Assembly (NCBI RefSeq): GCF_000330505.1
Contig: NW_004443692.1
Span: 763,136 to 778,942, forward strand
From: Entamoeba invadens IP1
Lineage: Eukaryota; Evosea; Mastigamoebida; Endamoebidae
Direction: 5' to 3'
Length of the DNA stretch: 15,807 nt
A model generated the notes under the pieces. The model did not search any database, was not told the origin of the DNA, and saw only the letters and a program-made list of their open reading frames with translations. Within the stretch, counting starts at the first letter, position 1, and the number at the start of each line of letters is the position of its first letter. Position numbers and translations under genes: made by a program. Below are positions 1 to 9,300 of the stretch, in pieces.

Positions 1-763
1 CAGAGAATGTAAAAGAATACTTCTTTCAAAACTTTCAAATATTCTACTGTATTTTTTTTTTCAAAAAACACTTAACTTTTAAGGTGAAAACAATACAGTA
101 AATGATCATAATTTGTTCATCGTTTTTCTTAAAATTATAATTTTAAATTTAAATGTATTTTTTGGACTTTCTTGTTCGAGGAAAATGATCAGTTATTCTA
201 TATTTGTTTTCAAAACATTTTCTAAATTGAAAAAAGATTGCGATAAATAATTCATGTAAATAAAAACAACAACAAATGTCAATATAATGATTATTTACTT
301 GTTTTTCACTTGTGGCATTTAAACTGATTTTGTATTATCATACCCATTGCTTGATAATGTTTCATGTTAAAGTAAGTCCTTAATTGTTCTCTATTATATT
401 TAAACCAATAAAACTGAAATATGTCGGGAAATTCATTTCAAAATCAATATTACATTTTTTAATATTTTCATCATTATTTAATTCCCCTGTTTTAAACATT
501 CACAAGTATTTTGCGCGGATTGGACAAATGTTTTGAAACCAACACTGTAAAAATCTAAAGCTAACCATTTTGGAACAAAATATCAAAAGCACAATTTTCT
601 ATTATTAATACCATTAATATGTTAGTAAATTTATAAAATAATATAGTACAAGAAATATTGTAAAAAAGTATAACAATTAACCATAAATTTGTTACAGAAA
701 AACAGTCTATTTTATAGTTGATATTATAGTATAAAACTATTAATAATAATACAGTATAAACAA
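1..763. other. A/T-rich 3' flank, no gene seen
   Basis: This stretch lies downstream of the kinase gene that ends at 764. It is rich in A and T homopolymers and I see no convincing gene in either strand. A 68-codon minus-strand frame at 561-767 is hydrophobic and low in complexity, overlaps the kinase stop, and looks like chance. The region presumably holds the 3' untranslated end and polyadenylation site of the kinase gene. Confidence 0.6.
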
Positions 764-3700
764 TCAATCTGCATTTCTTTGGAAACGTAATACAACGTTA
801 CGTGCGTTTGTTCTTTCCTCTGGCGACTGTTTCCAGCAGTCTTGGACCAAGTCATAAATCCACTGTTCGATTTCTTCTGTCTTTTTCAATCTCTTTCCTT
901 CACAAAAGAACTTTGTGATTTCCCAACTTGACTTGAACATCTTTGAAATGTTTCCACAGAACATTTCAAAGACTAAAACGCCAAACGCAAACATGTCAAC
1001 TGCTGGAGTACAGGTGCGCTTATAAAACATTTCAGGTGCAATGTACTGTATCCCAATATTGTTCTTAAAAGGCAGTGTGTTGAAGTTAATCAATTTGAAG
1101 CACTTTTTAATCCCGCAGTCCGTGATTTTAGCGCAAATGTCTGACATTTTGTTTAATGAGTAAATCAACACGTTTTGTGGCTTTATATCGTAATGAATGA
1201 TACCTTTATAATGGAGGTAGAATATCCCTCTTATAATGTCATACCCCAATCTTATTAAAACGTCTTTTGTTGGTTTTGTTTTCTTTAATATGTCACTCAA
1301 ACTCCCATTGGCATTATACTCAAGTAATATACCCATCTTGTGTGTTTGGAATATTGCACCAATGAAACTTGCTACAAACTTTCCTCTCCCACATTTATCC
1401 GCTTCAATCACAACACGTTGGAACTCTTCTAAAGTCTCTTCTTTGATGTAATTAACCTTCTTTAAAACAGCAGTCTCGCCGCGGTAATTCACTTTAAATG
1501 TTTTCCCAAATATACTTGTCCCGATGCACTCGCTCACTTGGATCTCATCAGCGGAAATGCGGTTTGTGGTTTCAGTTTTGAATAAGAGGGGGATGTTGAA
1601 TTCGCTATATTTCCCCTTTTTCATATCAAGTCGTGAGAATTTAAGTTGCCCCCTAAAAAAGTACGTGCAATTCGGTTTAATAGAAACCTTCATTTTCACG
1701 GCGTGCATCTTTTTTAACACAACACATTGTGGTTCGACTTGGATGTCAAAATTGGCGTTATTCATGCCAAGGAACTTGATCTGAACAGTCGTGTTTTTCA
1801 TATTAGCCAAATAGACTTCGTTCTTTGCTCGTTCGTTGACTAAAAGTGGTTTTCGTGCTTCATTCAAATAATCCAAACACTTCTTGTTTGTCTCCATTTT
1901 ACTTGATAACAGCTTTGTGAATGGTATCTTAGCTTTCTTGACAGAGAAGACTATATCTCTTGTGATAAATTCTTCATAGTCGTTCGTCTTTTTGTGACAA
2001 CATACAAACACAAAGACTATCACTAATATTATTGCGATGATGATAACAGCAAAAGTCAAAGAAGGTGTTCCTACCATTGCTATGAACTGCCAAGAATAGA
2101 CACAGACATCCCCAACAGCATTTGGCACATACATGTCCATACACTGTGAACACTTTTTGTCGTTATACCCGATACATCGATTAATGTCACTGTATAACAC
2201 ACATTCCTTTGTCTCTCTCATTACATAAAGTTCCATACACCCAATACATTCGTCCTTATTCGTGCACAACTCGCACCCAATTTGACACGGTTGACATCGA
2301 ATGCCATAATTATAATAACCGGAATCACACACTTCACAATAGTTTTGCTTTGTCGAATTGCAGTGAAGGATGGTGGCGACACTCTGACACGAATTATCTT
2401 CTGCTCGGAAATACCCACCGTTCTCATTACAGTCACTACAATAGACAGAACTGTCATTACAAGTACGACAAGAGTCATCACATTTCTCACACTGAAAATC
2501 TTGAAGAAAATAGCCCGAGTGACATATAGCACAGCCCACTCGATTCTTGGCAAAGTACTTGCAAGACTCCTGGAAGTAAGCAACTGTTGTGCAACTCTGC
2601 GTTGTGCTGTTCCACAAAAAGCCAAAGGAACACTTGTCGCATCCAATTTTCTGTTGAGAGCATTTGTCGCAATTGTGTTGGCACGGGAAGCACCACGTTG
2701 ATAAGAGAAAGTAGCCATCTTCACATCGGAGACATCCACTAGGAGACTCCAACAAGCAGTGGATGTTCTTTTCTTTTGAGCACGTTGTGTCGCCAATATA
2801 CGACGAAACCAAATTTGTGTTGTTATTACATAACAAACAAAGGGTCGACCGAAATTGAAGAAGGCAATTTTCAATAGTGTTTCGAACGCAAACTAAGTTC
2901 TCTAAGAAGTACCCAGCTTCACACGAAATACAAAACCCGTTGATTTGAAGAGCACAGTGTAACATTTGTTGGAATTCACAGAGAAGACTTGTGTTTAAAT
3001 AGTCACTGAAACACAACAGACATGATGATGAGGTGTCACAAGTCTTACAATGTTGTATTAGACAAGGAGAACATTTTGAAGTTGAACCATTCCAGTAATA
3101 CCCATCGTTACATTGCGAACAATAACTAACATCTGTAACGTTACAATTCTGTTGAGGTTCACATTTCCCGTTATTGATTAAATAGCCATACTCACACTTC
3201 AAACAAGTTTCTTTGTCAACACATAGTGCACAATTCAAACTACAAAATTCGCAGAATGGAGGGTTTGTTTGTGTCAAATATTGGTTTGGAGCGCACTGAA
3301 GTGTAACCAATATGTTTGTGGGAAACAGACACTCAAAATTGGAATTATTGTTTTCTAAGTAAAAGTAACACGTTTCATTTCTTGTATAATTCGCACAAAT
3401 TCCGTTGAATGGAATTGATGTATCGCACTCATAACATCCATAATCAAAAAAAGATGAATATCTCATACAATGCGATTTGTGATATTTGTAACATGTTCCA
3501 TTGCGTAATACAAACCCATGTACGCACAATACACAAAAATCTCCAACTGACCTCGAGCAGTTGGGTGTTGAACTTGATGCGCTGTCACATTTGTTATCAA
3601 AAGGTATTTGGTTGTTTTCACATAATACACAACTCGTGTTATTTTCATCACATTCGACACAATTGTCAAAGTAATCAACACACCGCTCACAAACGTTAGT

Positions 3701-5784
3701 TTCTACATTTAAAATGTGATCACTTTGGCACTTTGTACAAACCAAGCCTTCGTTTGCACACATTTCACAGTGATCGATTAATTCACAGGAATCACACTTT
3801 GTGTTGTCTCTGTAAAACCCTATTTCACATAAGGTACAAAACCCACCTTGACACGTTTGGCACGACGGAATTGTTTCATTACACAAAAGACACGTCTTAT
3901 TCACAAGAACAGTACCTTTGTCACATACTTGACATGACCCTTCATACGTGCATGAAACGCAAAACGCGCTGTTTTCAGAACAATTGGAACAAAAAGTGAC
4001 GTTGTTGTGAGTGCTCAAATACATTCCACTTTTACACGACAAACACCCAGACTCATTACAGATATCACACCCCTCACCAAAAATAGAACATTCAACACAA
4101 CCATCTTCTTTACTATAATATGAAGGATAACACACATCACATGAGTTATTTGTTGTGGAACATCTTTTGCAGTGTTTTATGGTACAATTTATACACGAAC
4201 AATTACTCAATAAATAAGTATCTTTGCACATCACGCAACAGTCTAAATTGTCTTTGTACTGCTCACAGTGTGGTTTCATATCATTGTAATTACAAAGAAA
4301 ATTTTCATTCAAGTGGTAACCATCTTCACATAACGTGCATTTGTCGTTCTTTGAGCTGATGCAATGTATTGCTTTACACGAAACACACACTCCGTCAACC
4401 AACAAAAAGTCATCAATACACAAAACACAACGATCGCTCTTGTATGATATGCAATATGGTGAGAAAAAGCAATGATAATTAACACTTTGAATTCCTTCAA
4501 TACATTTCATACATCGCGATGTTGAACCTTCGTACACATTCATCACATTGAACGGCTCGACACACCCAAATAAATTATCGACGGGAAGACATTTTTCATT
4601 GAATGGATAATATGGATATTCACACACAGAGCAAATGTACGAATCGATGAAAAATTTGAGGCGAACACAATGTGGAATTTGAGAGTGATTTTCAACACAA
4701 ATGGTTGAATGCAAACTATACCCGGGTTTGCACACTTGACACACTTGATTTCTCAAATCAATAATTTGACAATTTGAAACTTTTTGTGAAACACAGCCAT
4801 TATCATATCGAATCGAAGTGCTTGAATCACATGAAACATCTGGAAAGCACTTTCCATCAATTAAATGATATGAAGTCGCGCATGAAGTACACCAACTGCG
4901 GTCATATTCAATACAATGCGCCTCGACAGGAAGAGTGCAACGATTGTCAATACTCAAAATGAAATTGTTTGCACAATCAATACACCCATTGATATCACAC
5001 CCACTTTTCCCACATAATCTATCACACTGAATACACTCGCCATTTTCAGACGCAAAATACCCCATTTCACATAAAATGCATTTTTTACCTTTACACGAAA
5101 CACAACGAGGAATCACAGACGAACAATACACACACATCCCATCATGTAATACCAAGTCTTGAAGGGAATCACATGTCGTGCAATGTGTTGAATTGTCACA
5201 CTGCTCACACCCTTCTCGACAACTATAGCACTGTGTATTCTCTAAGTAATACCCAAATTTACAAGAAGTGCAAACACTATATGAAGAACATTCTTTGCAC
5301 TCAAAATCACATGCTATTTGTCAATTTATTGGACATACTTATAACTGCACAATATGAATAACACAAATGAATTGTTTTTGTTTATATATATAATTGTTAA
5401 CTAATAAAAAATTATTACTGTAGAATTTGTCTTTGGTTAAATTGAATGAGCGCAATGCAAAAACAAACGCATACATGCCGTACCATTCCAAAACATCCCC
5501 GATTTACACTGAGTGCATGTCGTTTTGGAGGTGCAAAATGTACAATTTATTGGGCACTCTATATGTGAATATTTTTGTTGACTTTTGACAACACATTCGT
5601 ATGAAAAATAAAAATATGACGGTGATGTTATTTTTCACAAACTTTGACAGTCGACTAAATTTAAATAACACCCATTGTTACAAATATCACAGGTATTAAC
5701 CCCATAATCTATACAGTAACACCCATTCTCGTTTGTGCTGTTCACACAGAGAAAAAACGAGAAAAGAAAAGAAACAAAGGCCAT
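764..5784 (-). CDS. Cys-rich receptor-like transmembrane protein kinase (Entamoeba TMK family), three exons
   Basis: This is a type I membrane kinase that would sense something outside the cell and phosphorylate inside. I infer exons 5784-5643, 5558-5469 and 5313-764, giving 1593 residues. The continuous frame alone only offers a TTG near 5155, whereas splicing out two GTTTGT...TAG introns joins it to an ATG with a signal peptide (MAFVSFLFSFFLCVNS). Residues 17-1150 are furin/growth-factor-receptor-like modules with more than 60 CxxC motifs by hand count and recurring G-(Y/F)-(Y/F)-L...C. A membrane segment lies at about 1158-1181. Residues 1242-1325 look like a beta-sandwich (MSP/Ig-like) juxtamembrane domain. 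The kinase spans about 1335-1590: glycine loop GTSIFGKTF, Lys1362, probable alpha-C Glu1381, HYD with Asp1453, Asn1458, DCG with Asp1476, and APE at 1503-1505. It is closest to TKL-type kinases. HYD replaces HRD and DCG replaces DFG, so regulation may be unusual though the key residues remain. The ligand is unknown. Confidence 0.88.
1999..2075 (-). other. Membrane-spanning segment of the kinase
   Basis: Around residues 1158-1181 the protein has about 23 hydrophobic residues (core FAVIIIAIILVIVFVFV), followed by CCHKK, a basic stop-transfer end. It separates the Cys-rich outer part from the cytoplasmic kinase part. Confidence 0.85.
5314..5468 (-). other. Intron 2 of the transmembrane kinase gene
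   Basis: This 155-nt segment starts GTTTGTTTTT and ends GACAAATAG on the minus strand. It contains several stops and is A/T-rich, unlike the flanking exons. Joining its edges gives NGTACMPCDFECKEC, a normal repeat module. The nearer TAG at 5401-5403 is a possible acceptor but leads to a stop after about 23 codons and has no Cys pattern. Confidence 0.75.
5559..5642 (-). other. Intron 1 of the transmembrane kinase gene
   Basis: This 84-nt segment starts GTTTGTGAAA and ends CACATATAG on the minus strand. It holds the in-frame TGA that would otherwise stop the protein after 49 codons. Removing it joins ...GAC TGT CAA A to AG TGC CCA, giving CQKCPINCTFC, which continues the CxxC pattern in frame. 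The splice signals match the Entamoeba consensus. Confidence 0.8.
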
Positions 5785-6989
5785 TTTGTTTCTCTTTGTT
5801 TTTTAGTTTTTACTAATAAAAAGAGTTATTCCATGTTTTTTTTAATAATTAATAATATAGTACTTTTTATTTAATTGTTTTTACTTCTTTACTATTTGAA
5901 TTGTTTATAAGTTAAATAAGTTGACTTATAAAATAATTGGTGTTGAAATTTTTTTGAAATTGAAATTGTATTTTGAAAATACAACATATTTTCACTTTTT
6001 GAATGTAAAAAATTAATTATTTATTTATATGTTTTTTTAATAAAATATAATATTATTATCATTAATTATTAATGAATTTAAAAAAACAATATTTGGATAG
6101 TAAGTTATAATTCATTTGTTATTATTATAATTATTATTATAAAATAAATAACATATTGATTCAAATAATATTTTTTTTAATTATAATTACCATTTGAATT
6201 TGTAATTGAAGATATAAATAAATCTATTATATTTTATTTAATATTTCTGGTATCTAAATACATGTGATTATTTTATAGTAAAAACTTATTATAATTATTA
6301 AAGAAATTGGTTTAACACTTCTCGCACCAAAAACATTTTTCAACAGAAATATAAACACCAAACAAACAAGTCCAATATGTATATTTAATTAAACACCCAA
6401 TTTTTATAATTATTAAACCATATAAATAGTTTCAAATAATTATTATTTTATTAAAAATCTGAATAAGGCAAAGTATTCATTTATTAATATCTATGATATG
6501 ATAATTACTGATTACGAAATACATATTTATCATTTATTTTATCCAACTTTTTTAGATTGTTTCAAGTTAATACTTCGAGTTTAAATTCTGAACCTTTTCA
6601 AACACATTATTTTACACAAAGAATTGATAATCAATTATCAGTTCACATCTAAATGACCGCCAATAATTTAACACTTCCCAAAATAACGAGTTTGCCATAA
6701 ATATCGTGTTCTTTCACCACATTTTTACCAGTATATACCACAAGGAATAAATTGCTCAGTATATTGATAGAACTCAAAAAGCGTTGTGAAGGGAATATAT
6801 TTTTGAACAATTCAAAGTCCCAAAAGTGTTTGTTTTAAATAGACCAAACAAAAAATCTCCAATTCCATGTTTTCTGTGCAAAAAATGACAAACCACCGAA
6901 CAAAAGGAAATAAAACAAAAACAGGAAAAAAAATGTAGTAATGGCCAACCCCACTCCTCCCCACAGAAAACTATTTTTTATCATTTTCC
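5785..6989. other. Divergent intergenic region between the kinase and RhoGAP genes
   Basis: This 1.2-kb A/T-rich region separates two genes read away from each other, so it should hold both promoters. I see no gene in it. It has runs of ATT/AAT and a 17-nt palindrome at 6059-6075 (arms TCATTAAT and ATTAATGA). The last 150 bases, before the RhoGAP start, are richer in C but carry stops in the RhoGAP frame. I could not identify a promoter element with confidence. Confidence 0.55.
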
Positions 6990-8985
6990 ATGAGCAACGC
7001 AAGGGAGAATAATGTATCACGCCCAAGCCGTGTTAGAAGGGATCTTCTGATGAAAGGCTCTCACGAGCACCAGGACATTAGCAAACGCCGACTTTCATAT
7101 ATTGCAGATACCACTTTGACTACACCAAGTCGGACAATTTCAAATGAAGACAAAGACATTCCGCAATACACAAACGGCGAAAGGTTTCGCCGAAAAACAG
7201 TTTTTGCAAAGGAAGACACCGACATTTTACCAAAAAAAACAACAAAAGCATGTGACCTGTTAAACACTTCAGACAAACAAGACCCACTCATCATATACAC
7301 GTCATCTACAGTATCTCCTAAAGTATCCCCAGGCATCGGAAAAGTCAAACAAGTTATTCCCGAAACCCCAAAGTCCCCGACCAAAAAAATCACAACAAAA
7401 AGTCCCACCGAAAACAATGAAAAAGAGACAAAAACCTCCAACGAAATGCCTTTTGAAAATACAGAAAATGACGCACAAAAGGAAAAGTCAAAAGAAAAAC
7501 AAAAAGAACGCGACGACAAAATTGAAGCAAAGAAAGAGATCCGACGGCCACAGAAAAGAATCGCGAGAAAAGATGTGAAGAAAAATGAGAGGAGGATGTC
7601 TTACATCTCCAAAAACCATAACGAGGAGAAACGCGATATTTCTTTAATTGCTATGGACGAGTGCTCACCCGACATTTTAAACGAAAAGGACTTAAAGACG
7701 GTCTTCAAGTTGGAGGAGAAGCGACAGAAACTTATTATGGCGGAAGACGTCGAGAAAAGGTGTGAAGTACTTTTGGACATCCAATGTCTGACGACACATA
7801 TAGTCACAACAATAAAAGTTTGTTACTTTGTTGTTCTGAAATAGTTCTGATGGATAGGAGCCTCTTAGCATCACTATCTTTGAAGCGTGTGAAAAGTATT
7901 TTAAAGGGAATTCGAAGGAGGTCATCAATGTTGATAAATTGGTCTTTAGAAACCACACAGGAAAGGTTGTTTCGAGGAATATGACATTCAGGGGGGTGTT
8001 GATGTCACGTACAACGTGTTTGTATGTGTGTTATGAATCACGACCTTTTTCTGTACAAAGAAGTTTGTATCAATTATTACTATGATTATTACTATAATTA
8101 TTACTATTGTTCTATATTATTATTAATTATAATAATATTATTGTTATAATTAAAAACAAATGGAACTTACACATAGTCTACCCAATGGACATCAAAAGTA
8201 ATTTACCGCGTAAAGCTATACCACAAGTGGTTTACAACTTATGTTGGTGGATATACACATATGGATATTTAATCGAAGGCATCTTTCGAGTGACTTCTAA
8301 TTTAGAATTTGCGAAAAAGAAGGCTGAGAGGTTGGTTGACTGTGACATGTCGTTTCTATCGCAAATGCGGCGGATTGGGTGCGATGTGCACAACGTTGTG
8401 GGAACATTAAAAACGTACATTAGAGAGTTTACTGATGGATTGATTGAGTATGACGCGATAAGAAACATCTCTGGACATGGGAAGGATCGATTGAAATATG
8501 TTGTAGAAATTTTTAAGAAGACTCCGAATGATGATGCTGTGTGCTTCTGCATCTTGTATGGACTTGCGAGACGCCTTGTGAAGTACCAGAAAATACACTT
8601 AATGACGTCGAAGAACTTTGCGATGATATTGGGTCCACTCGTGTCACACCCCAAAGGTGGTGTAAATGCAGTGAATGCGACGTGTAACCAAATAGAATTC
8701 AGTGGCTTTGTAATGGAACATTATAATGTTGTGATGGAAAGTATTGGAATGTCAAATCCATTTGCTGAGTTGCCCGACAGGAGTGACATTGGCGATTTAA
8801 ATAAAGATGGAGTGGATGAGGCGCTTGAAATTATTAAAAAGAAGTCTGCGATGACAGAGGAGGCGTGTAACAGGTTACTTAAAATGATGGAAAACCCAGA
8901 GGCGGTGCAGTATATTCAGAACTTGGAGGTTGAGTCGCTCGTCAATGTGTTGGACGTGTTGTCCGACTTTTTGTTGTGTAAGTGA
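6990..8985 (+). CDS. RhoGAP-domain protein, three exons
   Basis: The product should stimulate GTP hydrolysis on Rho/Rac GTPases, which control actin and motility in amoebae. I infer exons 6990-7817, 7858-8062 and 8177-8985, giving 613 residues. Residues 1-230 are charged, rich in K, E, S and T, with SPTK-like sites, and are probably disordered. Residues 231-344 are more structured, with a helical start and beta-like end; I do not recognise the fold. The RhoGAP domain spans about 352-515 with IPQVVYNLCWWI, the arginine finger in GIFRV (Arg382), LKTYIREF and NFAMILGP, all hallmarks of the family. Residues 515-613 are helical. The exon 3 frame opens upstream with low-complexity intron sequence, so a separate gene starting at 8107 is unlikely. 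Weak points are the 40-nt first intron and the exact N-terminus. The specific GTPase target cannot be told. Confidence 0.82.
7818..7857 (+). other. Putative short intron 1 of the RhoGAP gene
   Basis: The first frame would stop at 7844. A GTTTGTTACT donor at 7818 and the TGGATAG acceptor ending at 7857 give a phase-0 intron of 40 nt. The next frame then stays open until intron 2. At 40 nt it is short for this genus. An alternative is a weaker GTGTGA donor at 7760 with the TAG ending at 7868, which also keeps frame but has a poor donor. Confidence 0.55.
8063..8176 (+). other. Intron 2 of the RhoGAP gene
   Basis: This 114-nt segment starts GTTTGTATCA and ends ACACATAG. It is made largely of ATT/ATA repeats and contains in-frame stops. 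Splicing joins ...GTA CAA AGA A to TC TAC CCA ATG GAC, putting the RhoGAP domain in frame with the upstream exon. Confidence 0.8.
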
Positions 8986-9300
8986 TTGTTATAATTGTTT
9001 ATTATTACAACTTTATTAGATATTTTAAATACCTGAAAGTTCAGCAATTAAAGATTGTTGATTTATTAATTAATATATTATATAATCTAGTTCAAACAAT
9101 TATTGTTTTATTATTTCAATTTCAATTTCATTGTTTAACTAGTTTTAATTAAAAAATAAATTATTTTTTTATTGAAAAAAAAGACTCAAACTAAATTAAC
9201 TAATATAAATATTAATAATAATTTAGTTAAAAAAAATTTAAAGGAAAAGCTTCGTTTAGTTTAAACAATTAAAAAAAACATATTAAACACTAAATACCAG
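8986..9300. other. Short A/T-rich spacer
   Basis: This is the 3' end of the RhoGAP gene and the promoter/leader of the repeat glycoprotein gene, both on the plus strand. It is almost pure A/T with TTAATTAA-like runs. I see no gene and no clear core promoter motif. Confidence 0.6.

Noticed and set aside
2282..2701. 139-codon plus-strand frame
   Set aside because: It is antisense to the kinase ectodomain, and its composition reflects the Cys-rich codons opposite.
2221..2874. 217-codon minus-strand frame
   Set aside because: It lies in another frame of the same strand inside the kinase ectodomain. It has no family signal, and the overlapping kinase frame has the CxxC pattern.
5173..5361. 62-codon plus-strand frame near the kinase N-terminus
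   Set aside because: It is antisense to exon 3 and intron 2 of the kinase.
764..5784. Kinase gene as a pseudogene with a broken 5' end
   Set aside because: The in-frame stops fall inside segments with full consensus splice sites, and splicing restores frame, CxxC spacing and a signal peptide.
6059..6075. 17-nt palindrome TCATTAAT-T-ATTAATGA in the divergent spacer
   Set aside because: The arms are only 8 bp and nearly all A/T, so it is expected by chance in this composition.
7061..7519. 152-codon minus-strand frame rich in Ser and Phe
   Set aside because: It is antisense to the Lys/Glu-rich first exon of the RhoGAP gene, and the Ser/Phe richness is the mirror of that composition.
8232..8654. 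140-codon minus-strand frame
   Set aside because: It is antisense to the RhoGAP domain, which has clear family motifs on the plus strand.
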